64,000 bases of DNA from Halopseudomonas xiamenensis (GTDB lineage: Bacteria; Pseudomonadota; Gammaproteobacteria; Pseudomonadales; Pseudomonadaceae): the NCBI RefSeq assembly GCF_014219065.1, contig NZ_JACLGO010000002.1, positions 62,001-126,000 of the forward strand, in the 5' to 3' direction. Position 1 is the first letter of the stretch. Each line of letters begins with the position of its first letter. Shown one piece after another: positions 42,791-53,676 of this stretch. The position numbers and the translations under genes are program-made. Below the pieces are notes generated by a model that was not told the origin of the DNA, ran no database searches, and saw nothing but the letters and a program-made list of their open reading frames with translations.

Positions 42791-43090
42791 ATGCGCGCAG
42801 CCATTGCATTGCTGGTACTGGGGTGGGTAATGGGCTTGAGCCTGCCGGTGCAGGCGTCGATGCGCTGCGGCACCGAGCTGGTGCGCACCGGCATGCAGAT
42901 GGAGGAGGTGCTCGAGCACTGCGGCGAACCCCAGCAGCGCTCGGTCGAGGAACCTGTGGATGAGCACGGTTACCTGATCCGCGGGGCGGTCACCGTCGAA
43001 CGCTGGCGCTATGGGCCGGACAATGGCATGTACCGCTACCTGCGGTTTATCGATGGCCGGCTGGTGGAGATTCGCTCACGGCGTTCCTGA
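42791..43090 (+). CDS. DUF2845 exported small protein
   Basis: A 99-residue protein with signal peptide (about 1-22, ending VQA) and the DUF2845 pattern: MRCGTELVRTGM, EVLEHCGEPQ (two cysteines likely disulfide-bonded), VERWRYGP and a final FIDGRLVEIRS. Function unknown; periplasmic. It follows the SDR by 15 bp and is probably co-transcribed. A REP doublet lies just after it. Confidence 0.8.
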   Translation: MRAAIALLVLGWVMGLSLPVQASMRCGTELVRTGMQMEEVLEHCGEPQQRSVEEPVDEHGYLIRGAVTVERWRYGPDNGMYRYLRFIDGRLVEIRSRRS

Positions 43091-43118
43091 GGTTCCCCCG
43101 GGCTGGCCGGACGGCCAG

Positions 43119-43186
43119 CATCGCGGCGGGGCGCCGCTCCCACGGGGATAGTGACGTTGTGGTGGGAGCGGCGCCTCGCCGCGATG
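43119..43186. repeat. REP-type palindromic doublet
   Basis: Arms 43119-43143 and 43162-43186 are 25 bp, complementary at all but one position, around an 18-nt spacer. The unit GTGGGAGCGGCGCCTCGCC belongs to the class of repetitive extragenic palindromes typical of Pseudomonas genomes, here in the paired (BIME-like) form between convergent genes. No RAYT transposase is nearby. Confidence 0.85.
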
Positions 43187-43203
43187 GCGCAGGCACCGAC
43201 TGC

Positions 43204-44009
43204 TCAGCGCAACGCCGCCAGCACCGGTGCGGTATCAGGGCGCACGCCGCGCCACAGCAGGAAGGCTTCGGCCGCCTGTTCCACCAGCATGCCCAGCCCA
43301 TCGATGCAGCGCGCCGCGCCCTGCTCGGCGGCCCAGCGGTTGAACACCGTGGCTTCGCTGGCATACATCATGTCGTAGCACCAGGTATGCCCTGGGCGGA
43401 TCAGGCTGCTCGGGATTGGCGGCAGCTGCCCGTCGAGACTGGCCGATGTGGCGTTGATGATCAGGTCCACCGACTCCTCGATCCATTCGAAGCCAGCGGC
43501 GCTGATCGGCCCCTGGTCCTTGAACAGCATGGCCAGTTGCTCAGCCTTTTCCACCGTGCGGTTGACCACGCACAGCTGCGCCGGCTGCGCCTGCAGCAGC
43601 GGCTGGATCACCCCGCGCGCGGCGCCGCCGGCGCCGACCAGCAAAATGCGCTTGCCGGCCAGCGCCAGCCCGGCGTTGTGCTGGATATCCCGCACCAAGC
43701 CCTTGCCATCGGTGTTGTCACCCAGCAGCCGGCCATCGTCCAGCCGCTGGATGGTATTCACCGCGCCGGCCAGCGCCGCCGCCGGGGTGTGGCTGTCGAC
43801 CAGCGCCCAGGCCTGTTCCTTGAAGGGTACGGTGACATTGACGCCGCGGCCCTGGCGCAGGAACTCGCGCAGGGTGCCGGCGAAGTCGTCCAGCGGCGCC
43901 AGCAGCGCCTCGTAGCTCAGCTGCTCGCCGGTCTGGCGAGCGAACATGCCATGGATCAACGGCGATTTGCTGTGGGCGATCGGGTTGCCGATCACGGCAT
44001 AACGGTCCA

Positions 44010-44010
<1 letters not shown>
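43204..44010 (-). CDS. aroE: Shikimate dehydrogenase AroE
   Basis: A 268-residue enzyme that reduces 3-dehydroshikimate with NADPH, in aromatic amino-acid synthesis. Substrate loop [13 protein letters not shown] (about 8-20), catalytic Lys/Asp region [11 protein letters not shown] and NTDGKG, and NADPH-binding GAGGAARGV (about 127). Its ATG overlaps the hemF stop by one base, forming an operon with hemF, as in P. aeruginosa. Confidence 0.95.
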
Positions 44011-44957
<947 letters not shown>

Positions 44958-45515
44958 TCAGGCGGAACGGATGATGCTATCGGTTTGCAGATCCCTGATC
45001 ATACTGGGATTGCGCTGGCGACCCAAAACCCCAGGGACGATATCGTCCAGCTCGCCATGGAAATACTGCTCGACCCGCAGCCGGGTACGCGCCGCCGGCC
45101 GCCCCGCCGGGTTGGCCGAGGTCGACACCAGTGGCCCGCAAGCCCGGCACAGTTGCTGGACCAGCGGGTGATCGCTGACGCGCAGGGCGACGCTGGCATG
45201 ATCGCCGGTGATCCACGGCGGCAGGCGTCCAGCGTGCGGTACCAGCCAGGTGTTGGGCCCGGGCCAGGACAACTGCAGCTTGGCCAGCTGATTGTGCGGC
45301 AGATCCCAGAGCAGGAATTCGAACTGCTGCATGTCGGCGGCGACCAGGATCAGGCCCTTTTCCACCGGCCGCTGCTTGAGCGACAGCAGGCGCTCCACCG
45401 CCGCCGCGTCCAGCGGGTTGCAACCCAGGCCCCATACCGCCTCGGTGGGATAGGCGATCACGCCCCCCGACTGCACCACCCTTCGTACCTGCCCCAACCG
45501 CCAACTCGCCAGCAT
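44958..45515 (-). CDS. tsaC: L-threonylcarbamoyladenylate synthase TsaC
   Basis: A 185-residue YrdC/Sua5-domain protein that makes threonylcarbamoyl-AMP from threonine, bicarbonate and ATP for the t6A37 modification of ANN-decoding tRNAs. Motifs: [16 protein letters not shown] (nucleotide site), [14 protein letters not shown] and the SANPAGRPA stretch. Short, stand-alone TsaC type. Downstream of dprA and upstream of hemF. Confidence 0.93.
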   Translation of the reverse strand: MLASWRLGQVRRVVQSGGVIAYPTEAVWGLGCNPLDAAAVERLLSLKQRPVEKGLILVAADMQQFEFLLWDLPHNQLAKLQLSWPGPNTWLVPHAGRLPPWITGDHASVALRVSDHPLVQQLCRACGPLVSTSANPAGRPAARTRLRVEQYFHGELDDIVPGVLGRQRNPSMIRDLQTDSIIRSA

Positions 45516-45567
45516 CTGTCATTCCCCTGATTGCGAGAGGCGACATTAGCCGAGCCGGCCCCGCGGC

Positions 45568-46683
45568 TCAAGGCCGGAAATCGCCGGCGCGGCAATATCC
45601 GTGTGGACTGTGCTGCACATGGCCGTCCAGTTCCAGTTGCAGCAGCCCCTGCAATACCTGGTGGATCGGCAGCTCGCTCTGGCAGGCCAGCCAGTCGGCG
45701 CTGACCGGATCGTGACCGATCCAACGCCATAGCGGATGATTGACCTGCCTGGTGCTGGCCGGCTCGGCAAGCGCCGCGCGCAATGGCAACTGCAGCACCT
45801 GCAGGACGTCCTGCACGGTCTCCACCAGGGTCGCGCCATCGCGCAGCAACCGATGACAGCCGCGCGCCTGGGGATTGTGGATTGAGCCGGGCATGGCGAA
45901 CACCTCGCGGTTCTGCTCCATGGCCAGGCGCGCGGTGATCAGCGAGCCACTGTTGAGGCTGGCCTCGACCACCAGGGTACCCAGGCTCAGGCCACTGATG
46001 ATGCGGTTGCGTAACGGAAACAGCCCGGCATGCGGGCTGGTGTGCGGCAACTGCTCGGACACCAGTGCGCCCCCCTCAGCCACTATGCTGTCGGCCAGCC
46101 GGCGATGCCGGCGCGGGTAGCAGTTGTCGAGCCCGGTGCCCCACACGGCGATGGTCTGCTCGCCGGCATCCAATGCGCCCTGATGGCAGGCAGCGTCGAT
46201 ACCCAGCGCCATGCCGCTGGTCACCGTCAGGCCGTTTTCCGCAAAGCTGCGGGCAAAGGCGCGGGCGGTGGCGGCGCCGTGCGGGCCGGGATGGCGAGTG
46301 CCGACCATGGCGATCTGCGGGTCGCCCAGCAGCTGTGGATTACCGCGCACGAACAGCACCATGGGTGGGTCGCTGATCTCGCGCAGCAGCCTGGGGTAAC
46401 GGGAATCGTCCGGGGTCAGCAGATGGCAGTCCGGCTGCTGCAGCCAGGCCAGGCTCTGCTCGATACCCTGCAGTACCTTCGCATTACCCTGCTGGCACTG
46501 CAGGATGGCGTGCTGCAGGCGCGCGGGCAGGCCCAGTGCGCCAAGGCTCAGCAGATCGGCACCGAGCAGCGCCGGCGGATCGGCGACCTGCTCCAGCAGT
46601 TGCCGCCGCCCGGTCGGACCCAGCCCGTCGAGCAGGCTCAGGGCCAGCCAGGCCAACCGGCGGTCGCGCAGATCGAAGGGCAT
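45568..46683 (-). CDS. dprA: DNA processing protein DprA
   Basis: A 371-residue protein. An N-terminal SAM/HhH-like region (about 1-75) precedes the Rossmann-like DprA domain with MVGTRHPGPHG, TSGMALGIDAACHQGAL, and SEQLPHTSPHAGLFPLRNRIISGLS; a winged-helix-like C-terminus follows. It loads RecA on incoming single-stranded DNA during natural transformation, which fits a window carrying type IV pilus genes. I chose the ATG at 46683 (MPFDLRDRRLAW) over one 19 codons upstream, since the extra segment is unlike the family. Confidence 0.92.
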   Translation of the reverse strand: MPFDLRDRRLAWLALSLLDGLGPTGRRQLLEQVADPPALLGADLLSLGALGLPARLQHAILQCQQGNAKVLQGIEQSLAWLQQPDCHLLTPDDSRYPRLLREISDPPMVLFVRGNPQLLGDPQIAMVGTRHPGPHGAATARAFARSFAENGLTVTSGMALGIDAACHQGALDAGEQTIAVWGTGLDNCYPRRHRRLADSIVAEGGALVSEQLPHTSPHAGLFPLRNRIISGLSLGTLVVEASLNSGSLITARLAMEQNREVFAMPGSIHNPQARGCHRLLRDGATLVETVQDVLQVLQLPLRAALAEPASTRQVNHPLWRWIGHDPVSADWLACQSELPIHQVLQGLLQLELDGHVQHSPHGYCRAGDFRP

Positions 46684-46729
46684 GGGATGGGTACTCGACA
46701 ACAGCGGGGAGCTACGGCGAGAACAGCAC

Positions 46730-46756
46730 AGCGGCGCCACCCCGGGTGGCGCCGCT
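46730..46756 (-). terminator. Strong hairpin between lysM and dprA
   Basis: The 13-bp arms AGCGGCGCCACCC and GGGTGGCGCCGCT flank a single base, so the hairpin is very stable. The downstream T-content on the minus strand is only moderate. It may attenuate transcription from the LysM gene into dprA. Confidence 0.55.
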
Positions 46757-46761
46757 GATCA

Positions 46762-47787
46762 TCAGGGGTTGCGGACCTTGTCCAGGATTGCCAGCTGGCG
46801 CTGGGCGTTGAGTACGATGCCGTAGCTCATGCGCTCATACACACGGAACACCATGAGCAGGCCGGCGCGCTCGTCGGGCAGTTGCACGCGCTCGTTCTGG
46901 ATGCGGTCACGCACGGTCTCACCGGTCTTGTAGATCGCCAGCACATTGCCCTCTTCGAGGTTGTCCCGGGCACCCTTGTTGAGGAGGACCACATCGTACT
47001 GGCCGATCTGGGTCACGCCATTGGGTACGTCGAGGATCAGCCCCTCGATCTCGTCCTGCGGATCGCTGGGGAAGAAGGTCGAGGCCACGGCGCGCTCTTC
47101 GGTCTCCAGCAGGCGGTCGCCGACGCGCACTTCCTGGCGGCTGCGGCTGACCATCAAGGTGGTGATGTCGCGCTCCGTGGCCAGTACCTGGGCATTACCG
47201 ATTTCCTGTGCATGGATGCCGAGGAAGTCGCCGCTCTGCGGGTCGGTATAGGCCTTGCCGCGGCGGTACAGGCCATAGGCTGGGACATGTTCGTCCACCT
47301 CGCCGCGGGCATATACGCGGTTGCCGGCACCGGCGACGACGCTTTCCGCCTCACCACCGATGACATAGGGCGCCGCTTCCAGCTCCGCGGCGTTTTCCAT
47401 GATGCGGCCGGCGTCGAGGAAGGCGTTGATCGCCTCCAGCGGGATGGTGGGAATGGCTTCGGCCATGGGCGTGGAGCGTATGCTCGGCGACAGCTTGATG
47501 GTGCCGCCCTGACCACGGTTAACCATCAGCCGTGGCTGACCGTCGATGTAGACCAGCGAGATGACATCACCGGGATAGATCAGATGGGGGTTGTTGATCT
47601 GCGGGTTGGCGTGCCAGATTTCCGGCCATTTCCACGGCAGGTTGAGAAACCGTCCGGCGATCCCCCACAGGGTATCGCCTCGGACTACTTCATAACGTTG
47701 TGGGTGGTTTTCCCTGAACACCGACTCCTGCGCCTGTACCAGAATGCTCACCGAGAGCAGTACCAGGCCGAGTAATGTTTTCCTCAT
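46762..47787 (-). CDS. LysM-domain periplasmic protein
   Basis: A 341-residue exported protein. Signal peptide about 1-19 (ending VQA), then one LysM domain (about 30-80: [17 protein letters not shown]...[18 protein letters not shown]) binding peptidoglycan. The remaining 250 residues ([35 protein letters not shown]) are a conserved domain of unknown function found in the same place upstream of dprA in Pseudomonas (PA0020). The ATG at 47787 with AAGGGA upstream is clearly better than an upstream one. Divergent from def. Confidence 0.88.
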   Translation of the reverse strand: MRKTLLGLVLLSVSILVQAQESVFRENHPQRYEVVRGDTLWGIAGRFLNLPWKWPEIWHANPQINNPHLIYPGDVISLVYIDGQPRLMVNRGQGGTIKLSPSIRSTPMAEAIPTIPLEAINAFLDAGRIMENAAELEAAPYVIGGEAESVVAGAGNRVYARGEVDEHVPAYGLYRRGKAYTDPQSGDFLGIHAQEIGNAQVLATERDITTLMVSRSRQEVRVGDRLLETEERAVASTFFPSDPQDEIEGLILDVPNGVTQIGQYDVVLLNKGARDNLEEGNVLAIYKTGETVRDRIQNERVQLPDERAGLLMVFRVYERMSYGIVLNAQRQLAILDKVRNP

Positions 47788-47925
47788 GACACGAATCCCT
47801 TTATTATAGAGGCCAGCACCCAGGTCCCACGCCTCCCCCGGCGTGCAGGACCAGCTATACTTCCAAGCTGCCTGCATATTAGCAGCACCTTACAGATCAG
47901 TTCTACAAGTGCATCACAAACCGAC

Positions 47926-48438
47926 ATGGCCATATTGAATATTCTAGAATTTCCCGATCCACGGCTGCGCACCATCGCCAAGCCGGTGGAAGTGGTCGAT
48001 GAACGCATCCGGCAACTGGTCGATGACATGTTCGAGACCATGTATGACGCACCCGGGATTGGCCTGGCGGCGACCCAGGTCAACGTGCATGAGCGCGTCA
48101 TCGTCATCGACCTGTCGGAAGAACACGACCAGCCGCTGGTGTTCATCAACCCCGAGCTGGAGACGCTTACCGAGGAGCTGGAGGAAATGCAGGAAGGCTG
48201 CCTCTCGGTGCCCGGTTTCTACGAGACGGTCACCCGTCCCGAGCGGGTCCGGGTCAAGGCCCTGGGCCGTGACGGTGAGCCCTTCGAGATGATCTGCGAA
48301 GGCCTGCTGGCGGTATGCATCCAGCATGAGTGCGATCACCTCAACGGAAAGCTGTTCGTGGATTACCTGTCCAATCTCAAGCGTGACCGCATCCGCAAGA
48401 AGCTGGAGAAGATCCACAAGGCGCAGGCCAACGCCTGA
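47926..48438 (+). CDS. def: Peptide deformylase
   Basis: A 170-residue iron(II) enzyme that removes the formyl group from nascent proteins. All three motifs are seen: GIGLAATQV (about 46-54), EGCLSVPG (about 89-96, with metal ligand Cys) and QHECDHLNG (about 132-140, two His ligands and catalytic Glu). Paired with fmt, which adds the formyl group. A terminator-like hairpin lies between the two. Confidence 0.96.
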   Translation: MAILNILEFPDPRLRTIAKPVEVVDERIRQLVDDMFETMYDAPGIGLAATQVNVHERVIVIDLSEEHDQPLVFINPELETLTEELEEMQEGCLSVPGFYETVTRPERVRVKALGRDGEPFEMICEGLLAVCIQHECDHLNGKLFVDYLSNLKRDRIRKKLEKIHKAQANA

Positions 48439-48454
48439 GCCTGTCCCTGGCCTG

Positions 48455-48482
48455 AAGGCTTGCCGCGGCAAGCCTTTTTCTT
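48455..48482 (+). terminator. Hairpin with U-tract between def and fmt
   Basis: GGCTTGC and GCAAGCC pair around a CGCG loop and a run of five T follows. It would end some def transcripts and so set the ratio of def to fmt. Confidence 0.75.
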
Positions 48483-48534
48483 TACCCGGACGACCACTCG
48501 GCAGGTGCCTGCCGAGCCAACAAGGCAGCATTGC

Positions 48535-49488
48535 ATGAACCGCTCTGACCTACGCATCGTTTTCGCCGGCACCCCGGAGTTCGCCGCGGCGCACCTACAG
48601 GCGCTGTTGCAGGCCGGCCTGAATGTGGTCGCCGTATACAGCCAGCCGGACCGCCCCGCCGGGCGTGGCCACAAGCTGACGCCGAGCGCGGTCAAGCAAC
48701 TCGCGCTGCAGCACGACCTGCCGGTCTACCAGCCACAGACCCTGCGCACGCCCGAGGCCCAGACCGAACTGGCGGCGCTGCAGCCGGACCTGCTGGTGGT
48801 GGTCGCCTACGGGCTGATCCTGCCGCAGGCGGTGCTGGATATTCCGCGCCTGGGCTGTATCAACAGCCATGCCTCGCTGCTGCCGCGCTGGCGCGGTGCG
48901 GCACCGATCCAGCGTGCCATCGAGGCCGGTGACGCGGAGACCGGGGTCACCGTGATGCGCATGGAAGCCGGGCTGGACACCGGACCCATGCTACTCAAGA
49001 GTCGCACACCGATCAGCGCCGGGGATACCGGCGGCAGCCTGCATGACCGGCTCGCCGGACTCGGCCCGCAGGCGGTGCTCGAAGCCATCGACGGGCTGGC
49101 CGCCGGCACCTTGCAGGGCGAGGTGCAGGATGACAGCCTGGCCACCTATGCGCACAAGCTGGACAAGACCGACGCGCGCATCGACTGGTCACGCCCAGCG
49201 CACGAACTGGCGAACATGATCCGCGCCTTCAACCCCTGGCCGCTGGCCCATGCGCGCTGGCAGGAGCAGCCGCTCAAGGTCTGGGCCGCCGAGGTCGAGG
49301 CCGGCCGCGGCCAGCCCGGCGAGATCCTCGGCTGCAGCAAGCAGGGCCTGCTGGTCGCCTGCGGTGAGCAGGCGCTGCGCCTGACCCGGCTGCAATTGCC
49401 CGGTGGCAAGCCGCTGGCCTTTGCCGACCTGTACAACGCTCGCCGCGACCAGTTCGTTCTCGGTCAGTCGCTGGCGAACGGGCAATGA
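48535..49488 (+). CDS. fmt: Methionyl-tRNA formyltransferase
   Basis: A 317-residue enzyme that formylates initiator Met-tRNA using 10-formyltetrahydrofolate. Motifs: [11 protein letters not shown] at the start, the catalytic Asn-His in [19 protein letters not shown], the Asp in [10 protein letters not shown], and a C-terminal OB-like domain (about 205-315). The ATG at 48535 matches the family start; a 25-codon upstream extension would cross the terminator. The stop overlaps the rsmB start (ATGA). Confidence 0.95.
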   Translation: MNRSDLRIVFAGTPEFAAAHLQALLQAGLNVVAVYSQPDRPAGRGHKLTPSAVKQLALQHDLPVYQPQTLRTPEAQTELAALQPDLLVVVAYGLILPQAVLDIPRLGCINSHASLLPRWRGAAPIQRAIEAGDAETGVTVMRMEAGLDTGPMLLKSRTPISAGDTGGSLHDRLAGLGPQAVLEAIDGLAAGTLQGEVQDDSLATYAHKLDKTDARIDWSRPAHELANMIRAFNPWPLAHARWQEQPLKVWAAEVEAGRGQPGEILGCSKQGLLVACGEQALRLTRLQLPGGKPLAFADLYNARRDQFVLGQSLANGQ

Positions 49489-50819
49489 GCCCGCGCCTGG
49501 CCGCAGCCAATGCGCTGGCCGCGGTAATCGCCGGCAAGGCCTCGCTGGGCAGCAGCCTGCCGGCGCAACTGGCACATGTCGCCGCGCGGGACCAGGCGCT
49601 GACCCGCGAGCTGGCCTTGGGTACCGCACGCTGGTTTCCGCGCCTGCAGGGGCTGGCCGACCATCTGCTGCAGAAACCCCTCAAGGCGGCCGACCGCGAC
49701 CTGCAGGCACTGTTGCTGGTCGGCATCTATCAACTGCTGTACACCCGCGTTCCCGCCCATGCGGCCATTGGCGAGACGGTCGCTGTCGCGGTGAGCATGA
49801 AGAAGGCCTGGGCCAAGGGCATGCTCAACGCGGTGCTGCGCCGGGTACAGCGCGAAGGCGCCGAGCTGCTGGCAACCCTCGAACATGACCCGGTGATCCG
49901 TGTGGCGCATCCGCGCTGGCTGCAGAAGAGCCTGAAGCATGCCTGGCCGGCGCACTGGGAAGCGCTGTGCGCCGCGAACAACCTGCATCCGCCGATGACG
50001 TTGCGGGTCAACCGCCGCCAGGGCAGCCGTGACACTTATCTGGCGCGGCTGCAGGCGGCCGGGATGGAAGCAGCGGCCTGCCCGTTCAGTGCCGATGGCA
50101 TAACCCTGGCTCAGCCCTGCGATGTGCAGCAACTGCCCGGCTTCGCCGAGGGCGCTGTCAGCGTGCAGGACGAAGCGGCGCAACTGGCGGCACCGTTGCT
50201 GGAACTCAAACCCGGCCAGCGGGTGCTGGATGCCTGCTGCGCGCCCGGCGGCAAGACCTGCCACATTCTCGAGCTGCAACCGCAGTTGCGCGAGCTGGTG
50301 GCCCTGGACCTGGAGCCGGCCCGCCTTGAGCGGGTACGCGACAACCTGCGCCGACTGGGGCTCGATGCCACGCTCAAGGCCGCCGATGGCCGCGAGCTGG
50401 AGGCCTGGTGGGACGGCCAGCCGTTCCAGCGCATCCTGCTGGATGCGCCCTGCTCGGCTACCGGAGTGATTCGCCGGCACCCCGATATCAAGCTCACCCG
50501 CCAGCCGCAGGATATCGCCGCGCTGGCCGAACTGCAGGGCCAGCTGCTCGACCGGCTGTGGCAGACGCTGGAGGTCGGCGGCATCCTGGTATATGCCACC
50601 TGCTCGGTATTACCGCAGGAAAACACCCAGGTGATCGAGGCCTTCCTCGACCGGCAACCCGGCGCCCGCCAGCTACCCGTTGCCGGCGATTTCGGCCTGG
50701 CGCAGCCCTGTGGCCGGCAGTTGCTGCCGCAGCCGGGCGGGCACGATGGCTTCTACCTGGCCAGACTGCTGAAACTGGATAACGGCACGACGCTGCGCGA
50801 CCACAGGACCAGTGCATGA
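49485..50819 (+). CDS. rsmB: 16S rRNA m5C967 methyltransferase RsmB (Sun/Fmu)
   Basis: A 444-residue enzyme. The N-terminal NusB-like RNA-binding domain (about 1-140) is followed by the SAM-dependent methyltransferase domain: [13 protein letters not shown] (SAM site), [15 protein letters not shown] and the nucleophile motif [10 protein letters not shown] with the two catalytic cysteines. It overlaps fmt and trkA by 4 bp each (ATGA), so the fmt-rsmB-trkA run is translationally coupled. Confidence 0.94.
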   Translation: MSPRLAAANALAAVIAGKASLGSSLPAQLAHVAARDQALTRELALGTARWFPRLQGLADHLLQKPLKAADRDLQALLLVGIYQLLYTRVPAHAAIGETVAVAVSMKKAWAKGMLNAVLRRVQREGAELLATLEHDPVIRVAHPRWLQKSLKHAWPAHWEALCAANNLHPPMTLRVNRRQGSRDTYLARLQAAGMEAAACPFSADGITLAQPCDVQQLPGFAEGAVSVQDEAAQLAAPLLELKPGQRVLDACCAPGGKTCHILELQPQLRELVALDLEPARLERVRDNLRRLGLDATLKAADGRELEAWWDGQPFQRILLDAPCSATGVIRRHPDIKLTRQPQDIAALAELQGQLLDRLWQTLEVGGILVYATCSVLPQENTQVIEAFLDRQPGARQLPVAGDFGLAQPCGRQLLPQPGGHDGFYLARLLKLDNGTTLRDHRTSA

Positions 50820-52189
50820 AGATCATCATTCTCGGAGCGGGGCAGGTGGGTAGCAGCCTGGCCGCTTCGCTGGCCAGCGAGGCCAACGACATTACCGTGG
50901 TGGATACCGATGCGGTGCGCCTGCGCGCCCTTGGTGACCGCCTGGATATCCGCACGGTGCAGGGCCGCGGCTCATTGCCCACGGTACTGCGCCAGGCCGG
51001 CGCTGATGATGCCGACATGCTGATCGCGGTGACCAGCAGTGACGAGACCAACATGATCGCCTGCCAGGTGGCCTACAGCCTGTTCCGCACCCCGACCAAG
51101 ATCGCCCGCATCCGCGAGTCGGCCTACCTGACGCGCAGCGGGCTGTTCGGCAACGAAGGGATGCCGGTGGATGTGCTGATCAGTCCGGAACAGGCGGTAA
51201 CCACCTATATCAAGCGGCTGATCCAGCATCCCGGTGCACTGCAGGTACTGGATTTCGCCGGCGGCAAGGTACAGCTGGTGGCGGTGCGCGCCTATTACGG
51301 CGGCCCGCTGGTCGGCCAGGAACTGCGTTACCTGCGCCAGCACATGCCCGGTGTGGATACCCGCGTGGCAGCCATCTTCCGCCGCGATCGACCGATCACG
51401 CCACAGGGCGATACGGTGATCGAAGCCGATGACGAGGTGTTCTTCATCGCCGCGTCCCAGGATATCCGCGCGGTGATGGGCGAGCTGCGCCGGGTGGAAA
51501 AGCGCAACAAGACCATCATGATCGCCGGAGGTGGCAATATCGGCGAGCGCCTGGCCGAGGCCATCGAGACCCGCTATCGGGTGAAGATCATCGAGAACAA
51601 CCGCGCCCGCGCCGACTACCTGTCACAGAACCTGGATCAGGCCATCGTACTCTACGGCAGCGCCTCGGACCGCGAATTGCTGGTCGATGAGAATATCGAG
51701 GAGGTCGATATCTTCATCGCAGTGACCAACGATGACGAGGCCAATATCATGTCCTCGATGCTGGCAAAACGGCTCGGTGCGCGGCGGGTCATGGCACTGA
51801 TCAACAACCCGGCCTATGTCGATCTGGTCCAGGGTGGGCAGATCGATATCGCCATCTCGCCATCCCAGGCCACCATCGGCACCCTGCTGACCCATGTACG
51901 CCGCGGCGATATCGTCAATGTCTACTCGCTGCGCCGGGGTGCCGCCGAGGCCATCGAGGTGATCGCCCACGGCGATGCACGCTCGTCCAAGGTGGTCGGC
52001 AAGGCCATCAGCGAGATCAAGCTGCCGCCGGGCACCACCATCGGCGCCGTGGTGCGCGATGAGCAGGTGCTGATCGCGCATGACACCACGGTGATTGAGT
52101 CCGAGGACCACGTGATCCTGTTCGTTATCGACAAGAAGCACATCCGCGATGTCGAGCGGCTGTTCCAGGTCGGGCTGACCTTCCTCTAA
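50816..52189 (+). CDS. trkA: Trk potassium uptake regulatory subunit TrkA
   Basis: A 457-residue peripheral protein with two repeats, each a Rossmann RCK_N domain ([14 protein letters not shown] at 2-15; [14 protein letters not shown] at about 234-247) and an RCK_C domain. It binds NAD(H) or ATP and gates TrkH. Downstream gene trkH starts 20 bp later, giving a complete Trk system; in P. aeruginosa trkH is placed elsewhere, so this trkAH pairing is notable. Confidence 0.94.
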   Translation: MKIIILGAGQVGSSLAASLASEANDITVVDTDAVRLRALGDRLDIRTVQGRGSLPTVLRQAGADDADMLIAVTSSDETNMIACQVAYSLFRTPTKIARIRESAYLTRSGLFGNEGMPVDVLISPEQAVTTYIKRLIQHPGALQVLDFAGGKVQLVAVRAYYGGPLVGQELRYLRQHMPGVDTRVAAIFRRDRPITPQGDTVIEADDEVFFIAASQDIRAVMGELRRVEKRNKTIMIAGGGNIGERLAEAIETRYRVKIIENNRARADYLSQNLDQAIVLYGSASDRELLVDENIEEVDIFIAVTNDDEANIMSSMLAKRLGARRVMALINNPAYVDLVQGGQIDIAISPSQATIGTLLTHVRRGDIVNVYSLRRGAAEAIEVIAHGDARSSKVVGKAISEIKLPPGTTIGAVVRDEQVLIAHDTTVIESEDHVILFVIDKKHIRDVERLFQVGLTFL

Positions 52190-52209
52190 CCGGCCAGGTA
52201 GCGCAGCAC

Positions 52210-53658
52210 ATGCAGTACTCCCAGATCCAGCGCATCACCGGCATCCTGCTGATGCTGTTCTCCACCAGCATGCTGCCGGCGGCGGCAGTGGGCCTGCACT
52301 ACGGCGAGCATGCGCGCGAAGCCTTCCTGATCGGGTTCGCCATTACCCTGAGCGTCGGCTGCCTGGTCTGGCTGCCGGTACGCAAGCGACGCAACGAGCT
52401 GCGTACCCGCGACGGCTACCTGATCACGGTATTGTTCTGGCTGGTACTGGGGCTGTTCGGCGCGGTGCCGCTGTACCTGCTGGAGATGCCCGACCTGACG
52501 GTGGCCGATGCGGTGTTCGAGTCCTTCTCCGGGCTGACCACCACCGGTGCCACGGTGATCACCGGGCTGGACACCCTGCCGCGCTCGGTGCTGTTCTACC
52601 GCCAGCAGCTGCAATGGTTCGGCGGCATGGGCATCATCGTGTTGGCGGTGGCCATCCTGCCACTGCTGGGGGTGGGTGGCATGCAGTTGTACCGTGCGGA
52701 AATGCCCGGCCCGCTGAAGGACAACAAGCTGACCCCGCGCATCGCCGAAACCGCCAAGGTGCTGTGGTTCATCTACAGCGGGCTGACCCTGGCCTGCGCC
52801 AGTGCCTACTGGCTGGCCGGCATGTCGCTGTTCGATGCCATCGGCCACAGTTTTTCCACCGTGGCCATCGGCGGCTTCTCCACCCACGATGCCAGCATCG
52901 GCTACTACAACAGCCCGGCCATCGAGATGATCTGCCTGGTGTTCATGGTGGTGTCGGGGATCAACTTCGCCCTGCACTTCACCGCCTGGCGCTTCCGCTC
53001 GCTGCAGAGCTACTGGCAGGATCCGGAATGCCGTACCTACCTGATGATCCTGCTGGGCCTGTTCATCGTCAGCGCCAGCCTGCTGATCCTGCACCAGTAC
53101 TACGATGTACCGTCAGCCATCCGCTTCGCCGCCTTCCAGACCATCTCCATCGCCACCACCACCGGCTTCACCGTCACCGATTTCGCCGCCTGGCCGTCGG
53201 TACTGCCGTTCCTGCTGCTGTATGCCAGTTTCGCCGGCGCCTGCGCCGGCTCCACCGGTGGCGGCATGAAGGTGATCCGGGTGCTGCTGGTATTCAAGCA
53301 GGGGGTACGCGAGATCAAGCGCCTGTTGCATACCAATGGCGTGTTCCCGGTCAAGCTGGGCACCCGGCCAGTGGGCGACCGGGTGGTCGAGGCGGTATGG
53401 GGCTTCTGCTCGGTCTACGTGTTCACCTTCGCCGTGCTGCTCCTGCTGCTGCTCGGCACCGAGCTGGACTTCGTCACTGCCTTCTCCGCGCTGACCGCCT
53501 GCATGAACAACCTCGGGCCGGGCCTCGGCGACGTGGCGGCGCACTATGGTGAGCTGAGTGCGACGGTGAAGTGGATTCTCAGCTTCGCCATGCTGCTCGG
53601 GCGCCTGGAGGTATTCACCCTGCTGGTGCTGCTGACGCCGATGTTCTGGCGCCGCTGA
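52210..53658 (+). CDS. trkH: Trk potassium channel subunit TrkH
   Basis: A 482-residue K+-translocating membrane protein with about ten helices plus four pore loops. Selectivity-filter-type glycines are seen in SGLTTTGATV (about 112), STVAIGGFST (about 220), TTTGFTVTD (about 318) and LGPGLGD (about 440). QWFGGMGIIVLAVAILPLLGVGG is typical. Together with TrkA it imports K+ under osmotic or pH stress. Confidence 0.93.
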   Translation: MQYSQIQRITGILLMLFSTSMLPAAAVGLHYGEHAREAFLIGFAITLSVGCLVWLPVRKRRNELRTRDGYLITVLFWLVLGLFGAVPLYLLEMPDLTVADAVFESFSGLTTTGATVITGLDTLPRSVLFYRQQLQWFGGMGIIVLAVAILPLLGVGGMQLYRAEMPGPLKDNKLTPRIAETAKVLWFIYSGLTLACASAYWLAGMSLFDAIGHSFSTVAIGGFSTHDASIGYYNSPAIEMICLVFMVVSGINFALHFTAWRFRSLQSYWQDPECRTYLMILLGLFIVSASLLILHQYYDVPSAIRFAAFQTISIATTTGFTVTDFAAWPSVLPFLLLYASFAGACAGSTGGGMKVIRVLLVFKQGVREIKRLLHTNGVFPVKLGTRPVGDRVVEAVWGFCSVYVFTFAVLLLLLLGTELDFVTAFSALTACMNNLGPGLGDVAAHYGELSATVKWILSFAMLLGRLEVFTLLVLLTPMFWRR

Positions 53659-53676
53659 GCAGCGCCACCGGGCAGG

